Shown one piece after another: positions 1 through 12,800 of a stretch of 64,000 nucleotides of DNA. This DNA is from Macquaria australasica (taxonomy: Eukaryota; Chordata; Actinopteri; Centrarchiformes; Percichthyidae). The DNA lies in contig SEMN01000012.1 in the NCBI GenBank assembly GCA_005408345.1, forward strand, positions 496,001-560,000, in the 5' to 3' direction. Both the position numbers and the translations under genes were made by a program. How positions within the stretch are numbered: the first letter of the stretch is position 1; each line of letters opens with the position of its first letter. The notes under the pieces are model-generated. The model saw only the letters and a list, made by a program, of their open reading frames with translations, was not told the DNA's origin and did not search any database.

Positions 1-1213
1 TAACTAAACACGGGTTAACACACTGAAGCTAAAAGTAGTCAAACATTAATTTGAGTAATTAAGGTCAGCCAGTTTATGTTTTTTCCTGACATACACTCCC
101 AACGTACCACAGCTACAAATTATAGAGCAGAATGTCTAAAAGGTCAGAGCACCCAAATTACAAAAAAAATTGTACTTCCTCACCTGACCTCTGGTGGTAT
201 CTAGCCACTCAGATTTGATTAGATTTGATTTTCCCAGGTTTTGAGATATAATGTGTGTCTCAGATTTATGTCTCCACCGCCAATGCAATGGAGATTAATG
301 GAATTTAATTTGTGGAGCTTATAAGCATAAAAATTATATTTACAAATTCAACAGAAACATTTCTTTACGTGTCCACAGAACAGGGACTTGTCTTCAGTAG
401 AAAGTAGTTCCAATAAAAATGCCATCCAGTGAGTCTGATTTATCAAGACTAGCGGTTCTTTAACTTGTTCTGTCATGCCCGCTTTAGAAAATGAAATATT
501 TTCACGACTAACTTATGTTTTTGCTTAATGAGCATCACCAGTTTTTCCAAATCATCTTAATAAATCTTAGTAACCTGAATCTTGATAGCCTCGCTAGCAT
601 CAGAGCACTCCTGTCTCTTTAAGTTCCCAAATAAATGATATATTCATCGACCTTTTTTCACAGCAGACATATTGTCTTGGCATAGCAGGAAAAGCACAGG
701 TGACGCTAATAACATTAAAGATGGCTCTGTTCCAGCAGTCGTTAATGTTGTTGGTTACACCTGTTTGACGAGTGAAAATGTTTTGTTCAGCTCCACATTT
801 CCCCCTCAGTCCTGTAAAAACTCAGAAACACATGATCTGACCCTTTAAAAACTCTTAGCTTAGCGGTATCAAACAAGTTTCACGGAAATAAGACCTAAGA
901 AGCTTCTTTGTTTGGATTTTTGGACGATTAAACGTGATTCTGCACAGTAAAACCACAATTATGTAGTCAGGGCTTCTTCTAGTGTACATTGCAACAAATG
1001 TTTTTCTTAAGTAGCGTGAGGTTAGCATTATGCACTTCATTTAGGTTCTTCACAGTTTCAGTCAGTTTTATTTGCACCATTTTGTTCTTTGATTGTCTCA
1101 CTCAGTTTAGGAGTTTCTTACACTTCTCATGCAACACCTTTATGCCCTTTTGTTCATGTGTTTTGTGTTTTAGTGTGAATATTCTCTCTTTTCTCCCGTC
1201 TCCATCTCCCAAG
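1..1213. other. Intronic sequence of the transporter gene; no exon seen
   Basis: This AT-rich stretch precedes the only recognisable transporter exon. I found no open segment with flanking splice signals that resembles another transporter exon, so it is most simply read as the last intron of a gene that starts left of the window. A pyrimidine-rich tract ending in an AG acceptor occupies about 1185-1213. Confidence 0.5.
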
Positions 1214-1437
1214 GGTTTCTCAAGGACGTCACAGGCAACTACCTCGCTTCCTTCATGGTGGCGGGCAGTTTCGTCGTTCTCAGTACCTTGACCATGGCCA
1301 CTCTGCCTCACTACTTCTCCTGCACAGATCCACTGTCTCAAAGACGTTCCCTTGACGGTAAAGATAAGGGTTTACAGTCAGAGTTGGAACGGATGAATAG
1401 TTTGCCTTCTGACACCAATCATAGAGGAGTTGAATGA
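1214..1437 (+). CDS. Last coding exon (partial gene) of a monocarboxylate transporter, probably SLC16A13-like
   Basis: The acceptor is the AG at 1212-1213 behind a pyrimidine tract; the frame stays open to TGA at 1435-1437. The exon begins with FLKDVTGNYLASFMVAG, the loop and last transmembrane helix (TM12) of major-facilitator monocarboxylate transporters, followed by TLPHYF and a polar cytoplasmic tail of about 45 residues. These carriers move lactate, pyruvate or related monocarboxylates with protons across membranes. The DVTGNY, ASF and TLPH(Y/F)F pattern recalls SLC16A13 more than SLC16A11. Both lie on human 17p13 in the general neighbourhood of ACAP1, and acap1 is the next gene here, so the context agrees. 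Only the C-terminus is present. The family is fairly certain; the paralog is inferred from memory. Confidence 0.6.
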
Positions 1438-3076
1438 TCTGACAATGTGAAATAACCAGGCTTCATGATCCGCAAGACTGTGGAAGATAAGGATTTAGGA
1501 GCCTTGTTAATTATATTCAGTCCAGCCAATATAATGATGGCGCCTACCTGAAGACACCATCAGTTAGTATGCTGCTGCACATGTGTTTGCATTATACCTC
1601 AGAGATTCAGACCCAAAGTGAAGACTGGAAACTTGACGGCATAAAGGGGCCAGTGAGTTCCTCACTCTGTTACACATCATAAACTCATAATGTTTAGGCC
1701 AGTTCCTTCTACCTAAATGAAACTCAGATGTGTGGTTGCTTTACATGCACAGTACTACACTAACTCACTAAGATAGGAGGTGAAAATTAGTTTTTATTAT
1801 TACACATGCCATGAAGTTTCTGCATACTTGACTACAAAACTAAGAAGTAGAAAACTATTTTATTTTCTTGGTTCATGTGAATTTAAAGTGTGAATCTGAT
1901 TCTGCTGCTGCAAGACTGACCAGCATACTGTATTTCACCATTCTAATTGAAACTATATTCTTTTAATAAGGCACTGATGACAGCTCAATAGATACGGCCG
2001 ATCAGCATGGCTATAGTAAATCACTATTATTATTATTTTTCACAGAGACCCAGTAAAAAATCAGTACTACCTGCTGTGAGCTGTGGTATGAATGTCTAGT
2101 AGTTTACAGTTTTAATTACATTTAAAAAGAATATTTAAGAATGTGCACTACGTAGGAACCTTAACAATAAGTGGTTTTTGATTTAAGGCCCATCTACAAG
2201 ACAGGGCCTCAGGTAATGAAGCAGGACTTCAGCAGCATTTGAGCTAATAATAAGTGCTTTATTGGTGTATTTTCCAAAGTTTCAAAATAACAAATTATTG
2301 TTGGTCTTGATGTAGATGTATGAATGAAAGAAACTGAATTCTTAATGATCAGCACCATCATGAGCTCAGCAGCAACAGCTGTAAAAGAGCTGCTTCCAGC
2401 GACTCTCTTCCAGCCTCAGGACTTTCACCTTCCATCTGTGCATTATGTTGCTGGGCAGGAATACAAGACTGTTGTTTTTCAAGAGCATTTTCTGATCATA
2501 CAATTACCAACACTGTGTTTGTAAAACAGATGTTTGGCTGAACGAACAGCAGGTTCGCAGGACAGAGACAACATGATCGCTGTGACCAGCTGGTTACTAG
2601 CAGACTCAATTCATTTGACTTATCACTTCATCGTAGTGGCAGCTACTGAATAGGAGTTTCCGTAATTGCTGAAAGGTGGAAAATGTTCGTCTTAACCAGA
2701 TTTTTCCTGTCAGTCTGTGATTCAATAACACTCTAGTCTTAAACCTACCACTCAAACATCCAGGCTGCCACCTGACTCTTATGTTAAAATGTTTTATTTT
2801 GTAATTTTGTACTCAAATCATGATTAAAAAGCAATGTATTTTGTTTTAATGCGTCTTTACCTTTAGTAGTTTTTGTGTGTCAGTCTTTAACATATTAGGC
2901 AGCATCATCTGTGACTATCGGTGATGACCAGCAACTTTTTTCTGACAAGCTGCTGCCCTCTGCTGGAGATTCATACTCCTGACAGCAAAACATATTACTG
3001 TACACTATCATTAAAAAGATGAACCTAGGCTTGTAATTATTGTTTAAAACACACTTAAAAAGTTTTTGTATTGCAG
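1438..3076. other. Transporter 3' UTR and convergent intergenic region
   Basis: No coding exon is seen. The stretch runs from the transporter stop codon to the polyadenylation signal of the oppositely oriented acap1. The variant signal ATTAAA occurs near 2822, before a T-rich stretch, and could end the transporter transcript, but this is weak. The rest is AT-rich unique-looking DNA. Confidence 0.4.
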
Positions 3077-3082
3077 TTTATT
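3077..3082 (-). terminator. acap1: Polyadenylation signal of acap1 (AATAAA)
   Basis: On the minus strand a perfect AATAAA lies about 545 bases past the acap1 stop codon. It is the nearest canonical signal I noticed, so the 3' UTR would cover about 3060-3627. Confidence 0.55.
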
Positions 3083-3627
3083 TGATCATGATACAAAAAA
3101 GTACCTCACACAGCTTAACAAAACATGAACAATGTCTAAAAGAGGCCCAAATGTAAAAATCTTCAATTGTCTATTTCCAACAAACATTTTCACGTATTTC
3201 ATGTAACAATTCAACAGAGATGGCAGAGGAACATTAAAAACAATCCTTTTAGCTTTAAAAAACAACAACACAGATTTACAGGATTTAATTAGGAAATCTT
3301 GGCAGAGAGATGGAGTTACCCTCTGCTACACATAAAGACACCTCACGCTGGTCTCATAAAGCTGCTCCAGTGTTCCCACTTGGACACAATTGTTCTGGTC
3401 TGACGTGTTTGCACAAAGAATTCACTGTTTGGAGCGTCCATCCCCTCTGAAGTCAACACCAGCTGAGCTATGACTGAACATGTGGCAGGTAGCCAGGGAA
3501 CATGAATGCGTGTGTGCATGCCTGTGAGTTGGACACTAGCATGATTTTTATATGTGTGTGTGTTTGAACGTATGCAGGGCTGAAGTGTGGCGTTGGACAG
3601 CGTGGGTGAAGAGGAGGCAACAGCTGG

Positions 3628-3725
3628 TTAAGTTTTGGGGTCTGCACTGCGGCGTTTGAGCTTCTCGGGGTTGTTTGAGGCCATGTGTGAAAAGTCTCTG
3701 AAGATGTCCTGGTAGGTTTCATCAC
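3628..3725 (-). CDS. acap1: acap1 exon 23: C-terminal tail
   Basis: The acceptor is the AG at 3727-3726 behind a pyrimidine tract. The exon encodes GDETYQDIFRDFSHMASNNP and then EKLKRRSADPKT before TAA at 3630-3628. The GDETY(Q/L)DIFRDFS block is the signature C-terminus of ACAP proteins, so the gene is complete at this end. Confidence 0.94.
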
Positions 3726-6700
3726 CTGGAAAAGACCAGAGAAGAAGAAGACATGAGCCTTTAAAGGTTTTTTTAAGAGTACTACAACTCCTAAAAGCTG
3801 CAACACTTACGGATCCATTTTCAAATTAATGCCATCTTTTTTGGATTTTCATTCTTGGCTTTCTTTCTGAGCACTTCCTCTACTTTAATGAAACACAGCT
3901 GCGTTTGAAACCATAACATCTTTCATCAAAAAGCTACATAATTTTGGAGAGGACACATTCAGTTTTAATAGTCGCAACTCCACCAGCTATTTCCTGAACA
4001 CATTTAGAGTTGTTGCCCTAAAGCAAGAAGCATGCAACCGAACAAATAAACACATCAGGGCATGCACATGCACTTTACCTCTTAGTTTGCAGTAGGTGGC
4101 ACACTGCACAAGCAGTTGAGACCAGCTGGGCATCTCAGCGGGCAGAAGGCAAAGGCACATGAGTGCACACGACAAAGACACACAGTGATAAAGCACAGCA
4201 CATCAAATACTGACCAGCAGTTGATTTTAAGCAGACAAAAGCTTCACGTTTTCCATTCCTTCATGAGTGAAACCGTAATTCTAAACAGCGTACACAAGAA
4301 ACTTGACAAAAGCCTCCATGTCGACAAAAGGACAGTCATGAAAGAATGGACTTTGCAGCTTGAAAATGAGCCAAATCACAAAACCCAAACAAAAACCCGC
4401 TGCTAACCTTAAGCTCAAGAGCTACAGCACAGAGGAATTCTGATCAATACAAACACAGTAATATATAACAGAGTTCAAACTGCATCACTATTCACAGAAT
4501 AGCAGGAGAAAATCGTCCTTGAGAACCAAACCCAGCATTGAATTTAGCTTACATAATTGGACTGAAAAAGACAGCCCAGTACACATCGAGACGCACAATA
4601 AAAACTGATAAAGCCAGAACACTGTACATACTGCGTATAAAAATATCCCAAATATACAATACAAACATTTTCTTAAACTTCACTTATACAACAGCAAAAC
4701 ATTGGAAACACCCACATGTAGCACTCTCAGGCATTTTGGAGATTTTGTGGGTTTCAAAGTGCAGCATGATGTGCATTTGTAATTCAAAGTGCAAAGTGGA
4801 CTATTAAGAATGTCTCTCACAATGTCCCTTCTTTGTTTCACAAGACATCTTCCTGTCTTCCCTTATCAATACATCTGTTTTCATTTCTGTCCTTGAGACT
4901 CTGCCTTTATACTACGGTACACGTCGTACCGTGTGTTCTGGCTCTGTCTCGGTTTACAAGAATTAGATTTTAGCCTTTCACAATGAAGGCAAGTTTACTT
5001 TTTTTTTTAAATCTGAGAAATGATGATGCATGTTTCCTGTGTGGAAGGCACATAAACATCACATGACACTGCAGAACCAGTGATTTATGATGCTTAACAA
5101 CTTGACAAAAACATGTCTTTTTCCTTTTAGCTTATAACCAAAAACAAGCTCATTCCAGTCTCACTGCCTGTCTCTTGTCCTGGGCTCATTTTGATCCCCA
5201 CTAATCATTCTGCCCCCCCAGAGCCCAGCCACTTATATGGTTCTTTATAGCCTGGAGGCTCTTCCTGGTGTGGGCCAGCCCACCGCCTGTCCCGCCCGAT
5301 AAACCCCCAGATCCCTGCCCCCCTGAGTGACCTGATTGGCCAAACGCTCCGTCCATCTCCCGCATCTCCTTGTTCATCTTGGCAATCCGCAGCCTGAAAC
5401 CGGAGAAGATCAGTTAGAGAAGCTGCTGTTGTTAAGCGGTTTACATCTTCACATAAGATGTTTTTTTCTTGTCTCGAATACTCACAAAGTGACGATGTCA
5501 GCGTTGGCGTTGTCCACGGCGATAGTTATGGGGTCTTTCTGGTTCTTGTCTCTAGCGTTGTAGTCTGCTCCTCGCTTCAAGAAGAGACAAACCAACCTGG
5601 CACAGCAAAGACACACATAAAGAGTGTGAGAGTGTGTGTGTTTTCGCTTCTCCTTTTTCACCTCTGCATGTCTTTTTTACATCTGCTCATTGCATCCATT
5701 CATATAGTAAGAGCAACACGATGACGATGTGATGTTGTTTCATTGTGTGTCTAAAAACTGCATCTCAAAGACTATCGTCATTTTTAAATTCATCATTGGA
5801 CTAATTTGCCTAATCTTCACGGTTCTTTAAATGAAGTGGAAATGCAAACAGGAATCCACAAAAGGGAGAGTCCAGACACTTCAAGATCTTTGATTTATTT
5901 GTCAGAATCACTTTCTACTTGAAACCTTGTTCTTGAATGTACTGTAAAGTTAAAATTTACTCTTACATTATGACAAATTATGCTCCAAACTGGAGAAGTT
6001 TGTGCCAGATTCTTAGAGATTAGAGCCAGATTCTGCCTGGACTTTCTGATAAGCAGTACAGGGCTCCATGTTATCTGCATTTTCTTCCTCTCAGATTGCC
6101 AAATAAACAATCACATTCATTTGGCAAAGATTACTCAGTAGAAATGTTGCTGTAAAGCTACAGCGGGCAACTTTGCACTGCTTTCAAATGAAACATCTGA
6201 CATCAATACCTATAAATCATATAAACTGCACAAAGATGCTTAAAGATAAAAAAAACATCCTAAAGCCGAGCTGTACAAAGTCTTAACTTTGTGATTCCAG
6301 CTTGCCTGCAGCTCTTTAAGAGACTCTTTTGCATTTTGTTTCAATTCATTCACTTCCTTTGTGAGATTTCCCACTACACACACACACACACACACACAAC
6401 ACAGCGATGTCATTTGGGCAAACAGGGTGAATCTATTTAGCTTCGTTAATGGTTCTGGGCACTGTGCCTGAAGGCTTGAGTCGATTTTCTTTGACTGTGT
6501 GTATATAAAGTAATCTGTTTATTTTTCTGCACTTGCACACATTTCTGTCTGAGAAACCGTCCTGTGTCAGTGTCTAATTTTGTTGCTGTAATATTGTTTG
6601 GATTTGAATGTGAATCTTTTTATTTTGTTTTATTTTATTGTTACGTCACATTTTTTTCACATTGTCACCTTTTGCATATGGAGTAACTTGATTTAGTTTG

Positions 6701-6772
6701 ACTCTTCTACTTTTGTCAGCATGCGAGCAATTTTTCTATGAAATGGGACTGTTACATATGTGTGACAGCATG

Positions 6773-6809
<37 letters not shown>

Positions 6810-9800
6810 CAGTGTGTCTTACCCTGTGTGACCCAGGATGGTGGCGTGGTGAAGCGGCCCTCTCCCGTTGCTGTCCGCCTGGTTGACGTTAGCGCCGTTC
6901 TGCAGCAGGAACTCGCAGGCTGCCAGGGCATTCTGGGAAGGAAACAGGAACACATGAGCTGCCATTTATATGTTTTTATTTATGCATGACCAAATGGTTC
7001 CTTTCTGACCTTCTTACTATCTCCTTGTCCAAACAGGTTAATACAACAAGACTAAATGTATAAAGCCCCACTAGTGGCCCCTGAAGGCTGCAAAGTTCAG
7101 GTCTTCAAGCCTTACCAGTCATGGGGCTAAACATGTAACATTTATCCTGAGGGTTTATCCCCCTGGTAAACACATTTCATGGCAATTATTATATATTTTG
7201 TCATAGTTGACATTATGACCCGAGGGTGATGCTACAGAAAAGCTCATTTTGTGTCCATTATGGGCTCCACTCTGGGGAGCATGAATATGTTAAGAATATT
7301 TCAGTTTAATTGGCTGTTAGATCTTTGGTTTTGCTTGTGTATGATGTCCTGATGTTGGTGCTACAGGAATGGCCAAGGGGTAAAAGAAATCTTTAGGCTC
7401 CATCCTCCTGGGACCTTGAATATTTACAACAAGTTTCTTGAAAATCCAGTTTTAGATACCCAAAATGTTGCTCAAGTGGAAATTTTAGCCTTTAGATGGC
7501 GGTGCTAAAGGTCATCTAAATCATCATGATTTATCCTCTGGGGACCATCAATATTAACATCAAATTTAATGGTGGATTTAATTCTCACTGCAGAGACGGC
7601 CTGTATCAGCGGCGTGCTGGACTCCTCGGCCACGTTGACCCAGTTGACGTCGGCTCCGTGGGCCAGAGCGTCGGCCATGACAGGGAAGTTCTGCAGGGCT
7701 GCCGAGCGGTACAGCAGCGCCCCAGGGTGAAGTCCGCTCAGATCCTCTTCCTCCTCCTCCACATCTGAGGGGAGCAGAGGGATAACTTTTCTTTTTTTGT
7801 CAAAGGGAAAATTAAGTTTTGGCACTTTTTCCCCTCCTGTAGAGGCTCAGCTGAATAGATTTAATGTGGTATGACACTTTTCAAAATGTTCTAGTTTAAC
7901 AGCCCATGTTAAACACATTGTACAAGCTTGTTTCTGTTGTCAGGTCAGATGTGTGCATCAGTGTGTGTGTGTGCATGTTTTATCTCACCTTTGTGAAAGC
8001 CTGTATTGTTCTTTTGGACAAGGTCACTGGGGCTCAGCCCTGAGGGAAAGAGAGAGAGAGAGAGAGCCACGATTACTGCTTTATCCTGCTGACTGCAACA
8101 GCACACACACACATAATATACAGCAGACGAGGCCTTTAGGATTATCAACTTTTGCTGGATCACCAACTTTAGGGATTGTGTGTGTTTGAGTGTGTGTGGG
8201 TGTGTTTCTGTTTTGTTGACATCAGCAGGAGTAAGTGAGTGATGAACTAGACAACAAGCAAGCAACCAGCTGAGTTATTAGACCTTTAAAAGCCCACTGG
8301 TGTCCATCAGTGTTTACCTGTGACCCGAGGCAGAGTGGCTCGGTTAGGTTTGGGTTTGAGCGGCGGTGGCGGTCGCGGTCCGGTCCGATCCTGCGTGGTC
8401 GCTCGGTTCCTCCTGGCGCTGGACCGCGTCAGCAGGGGGTTCTTGCCGGTCTCGGGCAGCTTTTGGATAAACTTCTTTTCAACATACTTTGATCGGATCC
8501 ACGACTCCTTGTCTCCTCTGAGGGACAGAAATGACAGATCAGAAAGAGAGAAAGAATAAGAGAGACTTTGTATTTCTTCAGCAGTCTTCTCTCACAAAAC
8601 GAGACAATGTGCAAAACAAAAGAAGCCGACATGCCGGGCTGCATTTGTCAGTATGTTTTTGGTTTAACTTGTTTTCAGTTTGACTCCACAACTTGCTTGT
8701 GCAGCTGTAAGACAAGAATGTCCCACATGTCCCTGAGGCACTCAGTGTCTTTTACTGAAGTCATAAATTCAGTTAGAAAAACGTCTATTTAGGGTCAAAT
8801 TGCCTCCTTTTTTTACTATTTAATTACAGCACAAATGTAAGCTTTCTACCACTTAACAACAATTAAACCCACATGTATCAGCTCCGTACTATAGGACATT
8901 TGAACTGTCAACACATGACAGGAAAAAGACAAAACATATACAATACAAAAAATGGGAGTAAGACTAAAAAAAACAAAAAACAATGTAAGCTCAGACAAGA
9001 CAAGACTGAAAGCTCATGCTGCAGAAAGCATGCAGCCTCATGGCAAGTTTCCGGCGGACGCAATAGTCACGATGTTAACCATCTGTGTCGTGTACCTGTG
9101 GCACTTCCTGTCTGCTGCGACACAACAGAGAGAGAAGAGGAAGTCAAAAAATAAGTCTAAAGAGAGTTGTAGGCCTCTGATATAATCATCTGTAAACTAC
9201 ATAGATCTTTGCAGAGGGGGGATTTTTTAAAACTTCTCAACACACGAGTCTTTTCAGAGCTGTGGAGAGATGGAGGCGATCCACTCTCACTCAGAGGTGT
9301 GCCAAGTTAGTCTTCAGTCAATATATGAATAAACCGTCCACAGGCAGAATTAAACCTTTATGTAATGTCATCTGTATAACAGCAGGAGGAGATGAAGAGT
9401 GTGTTTCCGTTTTTTCCTGCTCGTTTCTGTTGAAGTGTTTTGTTGGATCAACAGCTTGACAAATGATGCTGGAAAATTTTTATCATTCGACAGACAGGTT
9501 TGCAGTACAGGTGTGTACTATTGTGTCAATATGGAGGACCAAACATGACTTATTTGCAAACAGGCAAACAAGTAAAATGCAAATCCAAATCAGTTAAATA
9601 ATGAATAAATAAATGCATTAATATGTGAATAAATTCATAAAATGCATAAAGAAATTGTAAACTTCTATAAATGTGTATGTAATTTAATTCCATACGATTC
9701 ATTTCAGGATTGATTTTCCTTCAGCAGAATTTATTTTTATTTTTCAGCAGATTTGGTTTTCCTTCAGCAAGATTTTCCAGCAGTCATGGCTTAAATGTGC

Positions 9801-12800
9801 AAATGAAGGTGTGGTCTCATTCATTTCCCCTTTACGTGCACTAGTATCAATCAAACCAACATGGGTTTCCCACGTGTGGTTTACCAACTATGGCAGACCA
9901 TCTCCAAAGCTAAAACCTACTATATTAACTGATTAAATGTGCACTGATTTCACAAACACCAAACAAAACTGATATCTAAGTGTAGTGTGGAAGTTGTATT
10001 TGGCCACCAGAAGTCAAGATGGATGCTGTGACATAGATCGGCAAAATACAAAAAGTGTTTAACTGACACTGACACTAATATTATTATAATTAAGGCCACA
10101 TCTTCATTTGAGGAACTTTCAGGAAAATCCGGCTCAAGGGAAACAAACTCTCAGGCTGTTGACAGAAAAAAATAAATAATACATTTTCTTTTTTGTTTCA
10201 TTCCTTCTTTAATTTCCAAATAAATCAGGTTAGTTTTTTCTGACTTAAAGGGATACTCCACCGATTTAGTATCGCACTTCCACAAAGTTAGGAGACTCGC
10301 GAAAGATGCATTAAAATAAGAATGATCAAAATCGAAGCAGCGGAGGCAGAGATGACTTTTACTCTCCAGTGTGGGTCAAGCTCCAGAAATGCTGGGTCCT
10401 ACATTTCCCATAATGCAACCAAAAGCATCTTTTTCTCTATCTTTTAGACCCTCTTTTCCTTTTAAATGTCCACATCTTTCTCACTCCATGCCCTAGTTTC
10501 TTATGTAGATTTTCCGCTAAAATATGTGAAGCCAAGATATCTCTGATGACATCACCAGGGTCATTATCTGTGACTACAGAAAGCACCTCCTCCTCCGGTT
10601 TTCACAGATTCAGTAGTACTTTCTATGACGTAAAACCAGTGGAATGCCCCTTTAATATCTGTACTTTGGTTGGTGTTGATAGTTTGTACCTGGGACTGGA
10701 GGGGTGGGGCTTCTTGATGGTGATCTCATCAATCCGGGCCTCGTAGATCCTGTTGATTACCGTGTTTCCTAATTCACACATCAACTAAAGGAAGCAAAGA
10801 AATAAGAAGAAATGTGAATTTATTTCAGTGCTAGTTGCTTTATTTGGAGAGTTTATTTAAAGTAAACTGTTACATAATGAATTGCATAATCATTATACTC
10901 AGTGGAACTTTTTGTTAACACAGAAAAGGCAATAATGAGGTTGTGTAGCTGCTGCAGTTGAAAGGTTAAATTACCTTAATGAGCTCTGGCTCCCAGGAGT
11001 CGAGAGTGAGGGAGCGTACTTTGGAGAAATGGACTCCCAGGCTCCTGTTAGAGAAGGAAAGCATTAGAGCTAAGGTTTCGAGCTAAGTGTGTGTGAGTGT
11101 GTGTGAGTGTGTGTGTGCGTGTACCTGTGTATTCCCGAGCAGACGATACAAAGCGTGATGCCCAGGTTGATGGAGGCCCAATCAGGACCGGGCTCACCGC
11201 AGTCGCAGCACTGCTTGTTCCCCGGGATCGCTTGAACCTCCTCCAGCGCCTTGCAGCCCTCTTTCTCCTGATCCACTCCTCCTCCTCCTACTCCCCCTCC
11301 TCCCAAACTGCTCGCCGACACCGAGCTGCAGCGCTGTCTCTGATAACCACACACACACACACACAAACACACACACAAATGCAGGAATGAGGAGACATAC
11401 AAAGGCACACAACTTCCTCTGCATCTCCTCGGATTAAACTCCCACTGAAAAATGCAGATATAGATCATAGTGGGTGTGTGTGTGTGCGTGTGTGTGTGTG
11501 TGCGTGTGTATTCTCACTGGGCTGTGTGGGTCTTCTCTGCGCTCCTGAAATGCTGAAGCGATGCTGTTTTGGACGGCGCTAATCCACGCCTGCTGCTGCC
11601 TTTCCGAGTCTGCCTGCAACAAACAGCTCCTACACACACACACACACACACATCATCTCATTTCTCAGTACATGAGAAATTAACATGGTCAAATTCTCAT
11701 AGCCACACACACACCCACCTCTTTTGCAGGACGCTCTAATCTACACTTAACACTGATGGAAATGCACCATGAACATGTTCGCCCACACACACTCACTTTG
11801 ACGGGGAGACCACTTCAAAGCAGAATCGTCTCTCATTTTCAGCGCTGGGCTTGACTGTGCAGAGACGCAAGTCCTCCACCACAACTGTAGGCTGGTCCTG
11901 AGAGAGACGCACACAGGAAAAACATGCAGGTCAGACCGTGTGCATGTTATTATGCACAGTTGTGTGTTTTCACAGAGCTCTTTGTTCTCTGTTTGGCTAT
12001 TAAAGAAGATCACCTTATGCATTTTTAAAAATAGAAGTCAAAATATACCTTAAATTTCTTCTGATACACCAGCTGATTCTTTTGAATTGAAAACCAACGC
12101 CTGGAGTGGAGAAAGAACATGAAAAAGGCCATAAAGTCAAAGATTAAGGCTTTAGAATCATTGTTCTGTGGACGCACACAGCACACAGTTTAAAACTATT
12201 TCCCTCCGTGGACATTTGAGTCATTTTAGTGAGACATATGGAGGGAGAGAAACACAAAGACAATGCAGCTGTTCTGTGTGAGACATCTCATGGGTAACCT
12301 TGTACCTGCTCCAGGTCTTGAAGGCGTTGCTGGCTCTCTTATAGAGGTATCCCTCCATGGCGATCCCATTAGCTGCGTCAGCATTGAAATCCATGATGGA
12401 GTCATCGTAGGACACGTCCTAGAAATATTTAAGAAGTCGCTTAGTGTCACAGAAACGACTGTGCAGCGATACTGTGAAAGCTGTAGCTGGAAGTTGTAGC
12501 ATTGTTCATCTGGTTTTGGGCCTAATCCTGCAGTTTCTTTTAAATTGTGGTTTTAAAAAAATAGATTTATATATGTAAAAGTATTTGTAGATGTATTACC
12601 TTTTTCTTGATTGCAGCGTGTCTTTGCTCCATGTCCCTCTTCTCCCGTGCAGAGTTCAGGACAAACTGAGTGTGCTGTTAAAACAGAAATAGACACACAG
12701 AGGTCATTCTCCAGACACAGGTATTGATTTTTAAATGACGTATATATAGTTCTCATAATAACTCTCATAATGCATTTCTTCAGGATGCCATCATCAACGG

